Shown here piece after piece: positions 29,006 to 38,641 of a stretch of DNA of 64,000 nucleotides (within the stretch, counting starts at the first letter, position 1; each line of letters opens with the position of its first letter). The notes below the pieces were generated by a model that worked only from the letters and a program-made list of their open reading frames with translations, was not told the origin of the DNA and did no database searches. The DNA is from Lachancea thermotolerans CBS 6340 (taxonomy: Eukaryota; Ascomycota; Saccharomycetes; Saccharomycetales; Saccharomycetaceae). The translations under genes and the position numbers were made by a program. The stretch lies in the NCBI RefSeq assembly GCF_000142805.1, contig NC_013084.1, positions 682,001-746,000 of the forward strand, given 5' to 3'.

Positions 29006-31576
29006 TGTTGGTCGAGCTCGAAACTACAAAGCACAATAAGTGGCCCAGAAACATTTCATTGTTTATTAGTGAGGCGATGTGTCACGTGACAGAAGGGTCG
29101 CGGTCTCAACCCTTCGAAGAATGGCTATTCGATTGTCCTAAGTTGAAGGCTTTACAATTGGCCTAGGACCTAGCATATTGGTGGGGGAGCAACATGCTCT
29201 ATGATATGAAAAGACCTCATGAAGGGCTATTCATTTTTTATCAATCAAATTAGTCAATTTTAGCGGACATTTGAACGCTTGAAATTACACAAAGGTCTGC
29301 TTACAAGACCTCTTGGTTTAACGTAACTCATGTACTGCGAGCAATAATGGGTCTATCTCCCCTACCAGCTGTACAAACATAAATAGCGTGGTCATATAGA
29401 ACTTTGGGGGCTGTCGGTCGTTATTCGGTTCATCATCGCCAGTGTAACTTCAAGAAGCACTGGCTCTCACCGGCAAAGACCGTTTCTTCAAAATTAGAGC
29501 CATTGGATTTTGAACAGCGCTTGCATAGCTGTGCGCAATCCGGTGAAACATAATCATTGTCCTAAGAGGTTTCTTGAGCATTTTTCGTCAATCACTTAAT
29601 TCATAAAACTGCTCCGTTCTGAGTCCAGAAAATGGCATGCGCCAAAAGCACTCGAACAGCCTCTGCCCTTTCACCATCACATAATCCCAAATCGCTCTTG
29701 TATATACACGAAGAAAAATGCCCTTTCGATGATATAAAAAAACCTCCTGAAGCAACCGAGTTGGTCCTTTATTGAAAAAATCTTATATCAATTTTTATTT
29801 AACTCACCTTTTGGAGTGTCATATTTTCTGCTGTCTTGTCAATACCTCCCAACGCCCCGCGATGCTTCGAGACTTCTAAGCGCAATTTTTCTACTCCCAG
29901 TTTCCTCGAGAACTTTCGTCCAACTATTTTAGCGTCCCCAGGACTATTTCTGGGACAATTAAAGGAAACTTTCATGCATTCTTGAGCTCAATTTTCTTCT
30001 GACATTTTTCATGGCATCACCAGAGTTATCTGATGCGGCCCGTTAACCCTGATCATATCTCTGGTATTGAAATGTGCTTCTGTTGCATGGACCCGAGAAA
30101 TTGGCCGGTTCATGATGTTGACTATCTTCCCAAAACTGTACTAACCGCCGAACTCTCGGAATTTGATGATGTCGTATGTTATTATATAACATTTAGATTT
30201 CTCGATTTAATACTCAAGTCATATGTCGGCGGCTATATTCCTGGAACACAAGAGTAACAAATCTCCCCAGCCTTGGTTTGAGCATAGTTTGCTAAATCGT
30301 TTTAGATTAGCAGCTTCGTCTGGGCGGAGACAACGTGCGTTTCTCGCTTGCCAGGTGCTATTCGATCGCCAGGTGGATATCAAGAAATGTTATCCTTGCT
30401 GTTAACTTTGTACACTTTCTGGGCTATGCACTTCTTTCCTAAAAATGGAGGGAGCACATGAGAGCCTGGTCACATCAAGGTTGTTTGCGAGTTCCAGACC
30501 CTTGCTACCTGAGGCAAAGGGTGCCACACCGAAATCTGCTTAGAGAAAGTGGAACTCACGTCAAGAACAAATGTCCCACAGAAGCAGTCACCCATGCCAA
30601 ATAAATTTCAAATAAAGTTCTTAGGTATGCTGTTGGAAATTGTTGCTGGTCATAAACAGTTCAGTCAGGAAGTTTCCCGGGTTGTGGGCTCGAGACCTGC
30701 TTCGGGAGTTCTTGATTTGCAGCGGTTTTTGGAAACCAAAATGTTCTCTGGTCATTAAGACTTCCTTAAACAGGCCCGCAATAAGAAACTGCCGCCCTCT
30801 ATCTTTTGTCACTACACTTGTTATTAGAAGCATTTCTGCTTCCCTTAGCTAACAGCAGAGGATAGCAAATTTAGCACGAAGAGAAAAACTACAGAAGCAG
30901 CATGGGAGGGGAGCGGATATTTTAGTGTTTTCCATGTGGCGGCTTTTTATTAAGTTGCACGACAAGCAAACACGAGGTACTAAGCTGTGGGTCTTTCAAC
31001 TCATGACTTATCAAGTTAAGTTGTTAGCTTACGTTTGAACTAAAACTCTCAAACTTACTGTAAACTGGCTCGAGATACTGTGGACATTCTCTTCATGCAA
31101 ACCCAACAATATTTATTGAACTGGATTCAGCGCTACAAACACTTCATCTCATTATCTCGAGTATCACTACTGTCATAAATGATCAACCAAATCAAGTCTG
31201 GGGTTTTGTTCCGGCTTTTACGAGAGCTACTATTGTTATTGCCCGAAGATGCGAGTGTTTGTGAGTATTTGAATTGCGAAAGCTAATCAAAACCCAAGCA
31301 CTTTCCCGTGTCAACTGCGGGGCCATGCGCTCTGCACAAGTGCTCAAAACATATTTCAAAACTGTTTCGCGGAATCAAGAACTGCATTTAAGCGGTGCCA
31401 GGGGCTCAGTATTGGAACATAAGCGAAACTACTCTTCACAGACATCCGTGTCACAAAATTGTCACGTGCTCTATTTCCTTCGATTTTCCCGTTTATAAAA
31501 AGCTTCCCTTCGCGTTGCAAATTGTCTACGGATGCCCTACTTTCTCGTTACGATTATGTAGGTTGTGGATCTGTAG
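29006..31576. other. 2.57 kb gene-free interval between MCM2 and the UBR-box gene
   Basis: The longest stretch without a called gene. The ORFs are all under 75 codons and have no family features. E-boxes lie at both ends: GTCACGTGAC at 29091-29100 near MCM2, and GTCACGTG at 31461-31468, 109 bases before the UBR-box gene. CAAACATAAAT at 29374-29384 is a 10 of 11 match (reverse strand) to the S. cerevisiae ARS consensus, not enough to call an origin. No tRNA, LTR pair or centromere elements are seen. Confidence 0.4.
29091..29100. promoter_or_regulatory. GTCACGTGAC palindrome upstream of MCM2
   Basis: Perfect 10-base palindrome, 86 bases before the MCM2 start. It fits the Cbf1-type E-box RTCACRTG. 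No TTTCCGAA element or AT-rich block lies beside it, so a promoter role is more likely than a centromere. Confidence 0.55.
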
Positions 31577-32680
31577 ATGTCAGATATAAGCGCTTCCGAA
31601 TACATAAGCCAGCAGAATGCGCTCGAAGATGAGGCACGTGGGTTGATGCCCTGGAACCCTTCCCATTGTACGTATGCGGATGGCAGTTTGAGACAGCCTA
31701 TATTTGCGTGCTTGGACTGCGGTGAGATCGGTGTGTGCTACTCTTGTTCGATCCAATGCCACGCAGATTGCCATCTTGAAGAGCTGTTCACTAAACGTGG
31801 TTTCACCTGTGACTGTGGAACAGAGCGACAAGAAAGTAAAAAGGGCGAATTTTGGTGTCACTTACGACAAAATTTAGACCGTGATGTTCCCAGTTTATCT
31901 AACAGGTACAGTCAGAACTTTAAGGGACTTTTCTGCGATTGCCACAATAAATACAAAGCCGATATTGACAGCACAATGATCCAGTGTGTTTTGGGACTTG
32001 AATGCAATGAAGAGTGGTACCATTGCTGTTGCATACTCAAGAAACACGACCATGCACGCCATTGTTTGCAAAGCGCAATTCAAAACAACCAAGTTCCCTC
32101 GGAATTTCCAGCAATTGATTATTTCGAAGGTTTCATATGCTGGAAATGCGTGAGTCGCTATTTTACCGTTTTTCAAGCCTTAATGTCTCACCACCGCTCT
32201 AGCGATGTCATTGCTCACAAGGTAGCACACTTAACTACTTTTGAGCCGCTTGGAAGTGAGGACGAGGCGCCCAGTTTATCGAAAAAAAGGAAACGCGATA
32301 GCAACACAGAGCAGCTTTTTTCTATAATGCTAAAAAGTGGATATGACAAAGTATTACTGGAGATCAAAGAAGATTTGGAGAAGACTGATAAACTTTACGT
32401 ATTCCTTCAAGATATTGCACCATTTTTGATCAATGACGATCCTGTCTATGAGTTTCCGGAAGATTCTGACAACGATATTTCAACATATGAATTGGGCACA
32501 AAAGCGCTAAACACATCTCTTGATAGAGATACGGCAGTGGCTGGGATACAAGCGATGGATGATATTAAGAAAAAACTCAGCGATTTTTTGAGACCTTTTG
32601 CTGAGGCCGGAGAAGTCGTGAAAGAGGAAGACATAAGGAACTTTTTTGAGCTACAGAAGGGAAAGCCTAAAAATAAGTAA
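31577..32680 (+). CDS. UBR7/mlo2-like protein with UBR box and PHD-type finger
   Basis: 367 aa. Residues about 31-95 form a UBR-type zinc finger with closely spaced Cys/His (ACLDCGEIGVCYSCSIQCHADCH, then FTCDCGTER). Residues about 120-192 form a second Cys-rich module typical of a PHD finger (FCDCHNKY, ECNEEWYHCCCI, ICWKC). This pairing is that of human UBR7 and S. pombe mlo2. UBR boxes bind N-degrons in other proteins; UBR7 is reported to act as a histone H2B ubiquitin ligase. The C-terminal 170 residues are acidic. I know of no clear S. cerevisiae counterpart. It converges with the dehydrogenase gene (90 bases). Confidence 0.87.
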   Translation: MSDISASEYISQQNALEDEARGLMPWNPSHCTYADGSLRQPIFACLDCGEIGVCYSCSIQCHADCHLEELFTKRGFTCDCGTERQESKKGEFWCHLRQNLDRDVPSLSNRYSQNFKGLFCDCHNKYKADIDSTMIQCVLGLECNEEWYHCCCILKKHDHARHCLQSAIQNNQVPSEFPAIDYFEGFICWKCVSRYFTVFQALMSHHRSSDVIAHKVAHLTTFEPLGSEDEAPSLSKKRKRDSNTEQLFSIMLKSGYDKVLLEIKEDLEKTDKLYVFLQDIAPFLINDDPVYEFPEDSDNDISTYELGTKALNTSLDRDTAVAGIQAMDDIKKKLSDFLRPFAEAGEVVKEEDIRNFFELQKGKPKNK

Positions 32681-32770
32681 GCCCTACTCATGAGAAATTT
32701 TAAAATTATGAAACGCCTTAAAATTATGGAAAGCTGTATTACGAATTTCTAGTAGGCTACCTTCTCAAGC

Positions 32771-34291
32771 TTAAGCCTCTAGAACAATTGACTTCAAATC
32801 TGTATAGTCATCCACGCCCCATGAAGAACCTTCTCTGCCTAATCCGGAGTTCTTAATTCCGCCAAATGGCATAGCTGCGTCGCTTATTGCACTACTGTTC
32901 ACGCCAACCATTCCTACCTCTAGCTCACTTGCAACATCTAACACTGTTTGAATGTTGGAGCTATAAAAATACCCTGCCAGCCCCACGTTCGTTTTATTAG
33001 CACGCTCAATAACCTCCTCTGTCGTTTTGAAACCTATAAGCGATGCAACAGGACCAAATACCTCGGTGTGGAAAATGCTCATTGTTTCATCCACACCACT
33101 CAAAACAGTGGGATGGTAAAATCGTGGCCCCAGACTACTTGCTCTTACACCTCCTGTCAAAACGTTCGCCCCTTTGTTTTTAGCATCTTCAACAAGCTCA
33201 GAAACTTTTTGCACTGCACCTTCGTTAATTAAAGGACCATGAGTAACTTTGGGACTGAAGCCATCACCTAGATGAAACCCTGATTCTATTGCCGCGACCA
33301 AGCGCGTGGCGAAGTCCCCGTAGATCGATTCGTGAACGAATACGCGGTTGGCACAGATGCATGTCTGACCCAATTGCCTGAACTTACATGAAATTAGACC
33401 ATTAACAGCTTTATCTATGTCAGCGTCATCAAACACAATAAAGGGCGCGTTTCCACCAAGTTCCATTGATACTTTTTTTATAATATTGCCATTGGCACAC
33501 TGTTTCATGAGGAGCTTGCCCACTTTTGTGGACCCCGTAAACGTGATTTTACGAACCTGGTCGTGGCTGCAAATATACTCACCAATAGCTGCAGTATGTG
33601 TTGTTGGTAAAACGTTGCAGACCCCGTCGCTCAGGCCTGCTTGTTCGGCAAGCCATCCTAAGGCCAGGGCACTCATGGGGGACTCGTGGGGTGGCTTTAT
33701 TACACATGCATTCCCAGTTGCAATAACTGGTGCCAATTTTCTCGCAATCATCGCTGATGGAAAATTCCATGGTGCCATGATCCCTACGACGCCCAACGGC
33801 TGCCTCAATGTAATAATTTGCTTCCGGAGTGAACTCGATGACGGAATAACGTGCCCGTAAATTCTTGGTGCTTCCTCTGCAAACCACCTAAAGTAACTAG
33901 CAGAATAATCGATTTCAGTCAAAGAATCTTTGAAAGTCTTACCATTCTCCATAGTTATTAACCTAGCCAAATCATTTTTATGCTCAGACATCAAATCGTA
34001 AATGTTGTACAGGACTTGGGATCTTTCCCTTGGAGAGGTTTCCTTGAACTTTTTGAAAGCCCTGTGAGCATGCCCTATAGCCTCGTTATAGTCAGCTACT
34101 CCGCAGTTGGTGATTGTTGATATCTCTTCTGAAGTGGAGGGATTGATGACAGGGAATTGGTCATCGCCACTAAGCCATTTTCCGTTAACAAGAGCTTTGG
34201 TCCTGAAAAGCTCAGGGTCTTCAAAAGAAGTCGACGCAAATCTTTTAAACAAAGTTTTAGGCCTTATTAAGGACTGTTTAAAACGCAACAT
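32771..34291 (-). CDS. Succinate-semialdehyde dehydrogenase family, UGA2-like, probably mitochondrial
   Basis: 506 aa, NAD(P)-dependent aldehyde dehydrogenase superfamily. Catalytic Cys311 lies in QLGQTCICANR; the general-base Glu is in MELGGNAPF. PWNFPSAMIARK and ITFTGSTKVGK are cofactor-binding segments, and PFGGIKNSGLGREGS closes the fold. These are signatures of the GabD/UGA2 branch, which oxidises succinate semialdehyde to succinate in GABA breakdown. The first 20 residues (MLRFKQSLIRPKTLFKRFAS) are basic and acid-free, like a matrix presequence; S. cerevisiae Uga2 lacks one as far as I recall. Whether this is the UGA2 orthologue or a paralogue is open. It lies between the UBR-box gene and PIM1. 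Confidence 0.85.
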   Translation of the reverse strand: MLRFKQSLIRPKTLFKRFASTSFEDPELFRTKALVNGKWLSGDDQFPVINPSTSEEISTITNCGVADYNEAIGHAHRAFKKFKETSPRERSQVLYNIYDLMSEHKNDLARLITMENGKTFKDSLTEIDYSASYFRWFAEEAPRIYGHVIPSSSSLRKQIITLRQPLGVVGIMAPWNFPSAMIARKLAPVIATGNACVIKPPHESPMSALALGWLAEQAGLSDGVCNVLPTTHTAAIGEYICSHDQVRKITFTGSTKVGKLLMKQCANGNIIKKVSMELGGNAPFIVFDDADIDKAVNGLISCKFRQLGQTCICANRVFVHESIYGDFATRLVAAIESGFHLGDGFSPKVTHGPLINEGAVQKVSELVEDAKNKGANVLTGGVRASSLGPRFYHPTVLSGVDETMSIFHTEVFGPVASLIGFKTTEEVIERANKTNVGLAGYFYSSNIQTVLDVASELEVGMVGVNSSAISDAAMPFGGIKNSGLGREGSSWGVDDYTDLKSIVLEA

Positions 34292-34466
34292 CGCTTGTTA
34301 TCATTCTAATTGAGATTTTGTAGGTTTAAGAATTAAAGGGGATTATTCCCTTTCTACCCTTAAGAAACATAAGAAAAAAGATCACTTGGATACGAACTCT
34401 TCATCCTAGTACATATCATATCAACTCGTAGCATGCTTGGTTAGGGTCTATATTTACAGATGAAGC

Positions 34467-37400
34467 TCAACTCTTGTTTTTGGCTTCTTTGGCATCAATT
34501 TTATCGAACTCTGCTTTCCAAACTGAATCACCACTCTCCTTTGAGACATCAGAGAAAAGTTTGTCAAAGATTTGGTCGTACCAGTCCGCGGCAAGGGGCT
34601 CTAATCCCTCCTTAACGTGGTCGGGTAGATCAGCCCAATCATTCATATTGTCTTTGGGGAAGATGATAGTCTTGGCACCAGATCTTCTTGCCGCGACCGC
34701 TTTTTCACGTAAGCCACCAATACGCAGTACTTTTCCGGTTAATGTAAGCTCACCTGTCATTGCTACTGTAGGCTCCAGCGGTTTGTTGAGTGCTAACGAA
34801 AGAAAAGAGGAAGCCATCGTGACACCCGCAGAGGGACCGTCCTTGGGTGTAGCGCCTTCTGGGCAATGAACATGTATCGCAGCTTTTTCGAAAAATCTGT
34901 TTTCTGGGAATTTCTTGGTCAAGAACATTCTAGCGAAAGAATAAGCTAAACGTGAAGATTCTTTCATGACATCCCCTAATTGGCCAGTACGTTCTAATGA
35001 AGGAATGGATTTGTCTGTGATTGGCTGTTCGAGAACTGATTCCACATACATTGAACAACCACCCATGCTTGTCCATGCAAGTCCCATCACGACACCTGGA
35101 GGAGTCGTTTCGTAGAGCCTATCCGAGGTATAAATTGGTGGGCCCACATAGTCCTTCAAATTTTCGGCGTTCACGTTCACCTCAATATCGCCAGGAACAA
35201 CCAAGGCTTCCTTGTTATCGTGAGTTTTTTCCACCTGCAACTTGCCATCCTTTTCAGCTAAACTCTCGGTGGAGCCAACAATTTCTCCCTTGGGGCTTTG
35301 GCCAGCGCTAGCTCTCGTTTTTTTACCAGACTCGTCAACAGTGTTTACGGGATTGTCATCTATTTTAAGTTGTTTCACGACATTCAAAGCGGCCTTGCGA
35401 TAAACCTTTTCGATATGTTTTTTCAAGTTTCTGACACCGCTTTCCCTACAGTAATACTTCATTAATGCAACAATAGCACTTTCGGAAATATCGACATGAG
35501 CGTTCTCAAGGCCTGCATCGCGTTTTGCGCTAGGAGATAGATACTGCTCTGCAATTTTTATTTTCTCTTCGGCAACATATCCAGTAAGTTCAATTATCTC
35601 CATTCTATCTAGAAGTGGTCTTGGAATGGTCTCAAGAGAGTTTGCTGTGCACACAAAAAGAACTTTTGATAAGTCAATGGGGATGTCTAGGTAATTGTCC
35701 AAGAAGCTATTGTTCTGTTCGGGATCCAAAAGCTCAAGGAGCGCGGCCGCTGGATCACCATGAATACCACCATGGCCGATTTTGTCGATTTCATCGATAA
35801 GGATTAATGGATTTTGAGTTTCGCATTTCTTTAGGGCCTGGATAACACGGCCAGGTAGGGCTCCAATATAAGTCCTTCTATGTCCCTTAATTTCAGCCAC
35901 ATCTGTCATGCCACCCACAGAAAATCTGAAAAATTGACGATTTAATGACCTAGCAATAGATTTTCCTATGGAGGTCTTACCCACACCGGGAGGTCCAACA
36001 AAACATATTATTTTGCCGTCAACCTTCCCTAATAATTTTCCAACGGCAATGAACTCTAGGATCCTGTCCTTGACATCTTTGAGTCCGTAATGATCTTCGT
36101 CTAATATTTTCTTTGCCAGAGGAATTGAGTACTGTTCCTTAGAGGTTACTCCCCAAGGTAAGGAAGTGATCCAATCAAGGTAGTTTCTTATAACGCCGAA
36201 TTCCGACATTGATGTCTCGAGAGTGGCAAGCTTATTAACTTCATCATCGAAAACTTTCTGTACATTTTCTGGAAGTTGTAACTTCTCGACCCTAGATTTA
36301 AAGGTTTCAATGAGCTTGTCCCGTCCATCATCTATGCCCAGTTCTCTTTTGATGCCCTTCAATTGTTCCATAAGGTAGTATTCGCGCTGTCTCTTTTGAA
36401 TCTTAGTTTCCACATCCTTGGAAATTTTGTTCTGGAGTTCAGCATTCATGAGTTCCTTCTTCAAAACAACTAGAGACCTTTCTAGCCTCTGTTCAATATC
36501 TAGGGATTCAAGTATTTCTTGAAGTTCTTCCTCTTCCCCGGCAGAGACTGCAGCAGCAAAATCGGCAAGGCGCGCAGGCTCTTCGAATATGTTTGTTGTA
36601 GCAGATTGTATTGATGCCGAAAAGGTGGCAATCTGTTCTCTAAACATAGTATTCAACTGCGATATCTCTTTGAAAACTTTTAAGATCTCCGATGTCAAAG
36701 CATTTATAACCGGCGACTTTCTATCGAATTGCTTGTCCTCTAAGTTCGAAACGTTGACCAGTGATATTTGGTAGTTTTTTAAAAATTCAGTGGGGTTGGC
36801 TTCATCAACATTTTCATCAACTACATCACTGCGCTTTTTCGTTTGTAAGCTTTTTTTCTCGGATTTTGATGCTTGTTTCGAGGAACTTTTGAGTTCTTCT
36901 TCGCCCAGCGCACCTGCTGAACCGCGCTCTGATTCTTTGTTTTCCATCGGAGGTAGCAATTCATCAATTTTAATTCTCCTGTGAGGGTAAAGCAGAGCTG
37001 TCATTGTTTCTGCACCGGTTTTTTCATCTTTACTTGGAAAGGCGCTAGTAATCTGTGCAAAAACGCCGACATCATGGACTTCATCGGGAGAGTGAATCAC
37101 ATCCGTATCCGTATCTGAATTCTTCAAGAGAAAGGCGCCAATGTACGGTTGTTGACGTTCCAGCATCTCTTTGATGGCTTTCATAACTCTATCATCAGAT
37201 ATTACCACAGCTTTGTAGAAACCGGGAAATAGCGGGCGCCTTGCTATTGGTAGAGCCAGCATTTGTGGGTATACCTCTGGGAGTTTCTGTTTCTTTGGAG
37301 AGGATTTGGAATCATCGCCATCATCACCGTTGCCACTGCTGCCACTGCCGCTGCCATCTCCGCCAGACGGCGCGGACGTCCCTGCTCCATCAGCTGCAGC

Positions 37401-37784
37401 TGAAGATGTGTGTGAGTACTTCCCATCCAACCGGGACTCATCGTCCGCTTCTTCTCTCACTGGACGGCTGGGGTCTTCGTCGCCATTGTCTTCCTCGGTG
37501 TTCTTACCAGGAGTTTTAGACTCTGTAGACTCATCTTCGTTGTTTTTTTCGCTTTTGAGTTGCATGCTCCTCAGCCACTGAGATTCTAAAGTTTTGAGTT
37601 CGCTGCTGAGCACCGCGCTTCTCATTTGTTGCTGGTACGCGCTCCAGTGTTGTTGCTCCAAGGGTGCGATTACTTTTGAGATACCACATGATGCGCGCGC
37701 AATAGAGCTTGCAAGCCTGACTTGTAACAATTGAGGGCGCCTGTAGGCTTGCCTGAAAGCTGAGAGACTCCCTTTGCTCAGCAT
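34467..37784 (-). CDS. PIM1: PIM1, mitochondrial Lon protease
   Basis: 1105 aa from the ATG at 37784-37782. The open frame extends 12 codons further to a TTG, but the ATG start MLSKGSLSAFRQAYRRPQLLQVRLASS is an excellent matrix presequence. An acidic, Ser/Gly-rich pro-region follows, then the Lon N-domain (EVYPQMLALPIARRPLFPGFYKAVVI). The AAA+ module has Walker A GPPGVGKTS with Lys603. The protease domain has KDGPSAGVTM with catalytic Ser985; the partner Lys is in GGLREKAVAARRSGAK, near residue 1028. It degrades damaged matrix proteins and is needed to maintain mitochondrial DNA. A perfect PACE motif lies just upstream. Confidence 0.97.
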   Translation of the reverse strand: MLSKGSLSAFRQAYRRPQLLQVRLASSIARASCGISKVIAPLEQQHWSAYQQQMRSAVLSSELKTLESQWLRSMQLKSEKNNEDESTESKTPGKNTEEDNGDEDPSRPVREEADDESRLDGKYSHTSSAAADGAGTSAPSGGDGSGSGSSGNGDDGDDSKSSPKKQKLPEVYPQMLALPIARRPLFPGFYKAVVISDDRVMKAIKEMLERQQPYIGAFLLKNSDTDTDVIHSPDEVHDVGVFAQITSAFPSKDEKTGAETMTALLYPHRRIKIDELLPPMENKESERGSAGALGEEELKSSSKQASKSEKKSLQTKKRSDVVDENVDEANPTEFLKNYQISLVNVSNLEDKQFDRKSPVINALTSEILKVFKEISQLNTMFREQIATFSASIQSATTNIFEEPARLADFAAAVSAGEEEELQEILESLDIEQRLERSLVVLKKELMNAELQNKISKDVETKIQKRQREYYLMEQLKGIKRELGIDDGRDKLIETFKSRVEKLQLPENVQKVFDDEVNKLATLETSMSEFGVIRNYLDWITSLPWGVTSKEQYSIPLAKKILDEDHYGLKDVKDRILEFIAVGKLLGKVDGKIICFVGPPGVGKTSIGKSIARSLNRQFFRFSVGGMTDVAEIKGHRRTYIGALPGRVIQALKKCETQNPLILIDEIDKIGHGGIHGDPAAALLELLDPEQNNSFLDNYLDIPIDLSKVLFVCTANSLETIPRPLLDRMEIIELTGYVAEEKIKIAEQYLSPSAKRDAGLENAHVDISESAIVALMKYYCRESGVRNLKKHIEKVYRKAALNVVKQLKIDDNPVNTVDESGKKTRASAGQSPKGEIVGSTESLAEKDGKLQVEKTHDNKEALVVPGDIEVNVNAENLKDYVGPPIYTSDRLYETTPPGVVMGLAWTSMGGCSMYVESVLEQPITDKSIPSLERTGQLGDVMKESSRLAYSFARMFLTKKFPENRFFEKAAIHVHCPEGATPKDGPSAGVTMASSFLSLALNKPLEPTVAMTGELTLTGKVLRIGGLREKAVAARRSGAKTIIFPKDNMNDWADLPDHVKEGLEPLAADWYDQIFDKLFSDVSKESGDSVWKAEFDKIDAKEAKNKS

Positions 37785-37836
37785 CTCGACAAGTCTTGCG
37801 TGGTTCACTGGAATGATCAACTATCAGTTTCGTTCG

Positions 37837-37845
37837 GGTGGCAAA
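37837..37845 (+). promoter_or_regulatory. PACE (Rpn4-type) element upstream of PIM1
   Basis: GGTGGCAAA, a perfect 9-base match to the proteasome-associated control element, 53 bases from the PIM1 ATG on the opposite strand. Known PACE sites act in either orientation. It suggests co-regulation of Lon with proteasome genes; binding itself is not shown. Confidence 0.6.
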
Positions 37846-37956
37846 AATTAATATCCGGGGATCAGAAGCCTTGATAAGTCAAAAAAAGCAGAAAATGATC
37901 CTGGTAGGAATCGAATGGAGGAATTGTGAAGTGAATGTGCCAACTATTCAGTTCAC

Positions 37957-38508
37957 CTACAAATAAAGCTGGCTGTCCTGATCAAAGTGACTGGCATCTT
38001 TTGACGCTCCCTTATTAGGCTCTTTGTCGTTGGACGGGTCAGAAGCCATAACCTGTCCTTCTTTTGAGGCCTCAAGGCCGGCTGTGTTCGAGGCTGGGTC
38101 CTCATCTTGCGACCCGCTCTCAAGATCCTCGCTCTCGCCGTCCCTGCGCATGTATGTCATCTGGTTTTTGAGAGCCTGTTGTTGACGATACTTGGCGAGG
38201 TAAATCTTGAGGACCTCGGCGTAATTCTCAAAACCAAGTGCATTTAGCGAAATGAGGATGTCTTCTCCGTTAATGGTCTTCCTTTTATCAGTCGTGCATC
38301 TGTCGTTTGCCTCGCTTGTGACAAACGAGATGAACTCTGATACGCATTCTTGCATACACTCTTTAGCGTCTTTTGAAACTTTGGCTGATGCGGGCAGCGT
38401 GTTTTTCATGAGTCTTCCGACATTGTTGATCGGTAGCCAGCGGTCTTGTTCTCTTAGCTCTGCGACAAACTGGTTGTGCAAATCCCGCTTTTCTTGTTCC
38501 TTGTCCAT
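37957..38508 (-). CDS. HAP3: HAP3, CCAAT-binding factor subunit (NF-YB)
   Basis: 183 aa. The histone-fold core is complete: [53 protein letters not shown] and [31 protein letters not shown], residues about 16-110. With Hap2 and Hap5 it binds CCAAT and, through Hap4, activates respiratory genes in the nucleus. The tail (residues 115-183) is acidic and Ser/Asp-rich, and makes the protein longer than the S. cerevisiae 144 aa. It shares a 133-base divergent promoter with RFT1. Gene order PIM1-HAP3-RFT1-APN2 equals YBL022-YBL019. Confidence 0.97.
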   Translation of the reverse strand: MDKEQEKRDLHNQFVAELREQDRWLPINNVGRLMKNTLPASAKVSKDAKECMQECVSEFISFVTSEANDRCTTDKRKTINGEDILISLNALGFENYAEVLKIYLAKYRQQQALKNQMTYMRRDGESEDLESGSQDEDPASNTAGLEASKEGQVMASDPSNDKEPNKGASKDASHFDQDSQLYL

Positions 38509-38641
38509 TGTTTGCTGCAGAAAGTAGTCTTGGACGCGTTGTACTCGGTATGTCAGATAGTTATGTAACTACAAATTTCAGTTGTTCTTGCAAGGACTCT
38601 CTTTCTGATGAAATATAGAACAGTGGAAAACTAAGCAATTA

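Noticed and set aside
29374-29384. ARS consensus match (10 of 11) in the MCM2 upstream gap
   Set aside because: A similar match occurs elsewhere (near 4404), origin consensus differs in pre-duplication yeasts, and no supporting elements could be tested.
30629-30660. TGTTGGAAA string as a possible LTR end of a Ty-like element
   Set aside because: No matching end, no repeat partner, no target-site duplication and no element coding sequence nearby.
37785-37820. Extra 12 N-terminal residues of PIM1
   Set aside because: They depend on a TTG start; the downstream ATG gives a typical matrix presequence.
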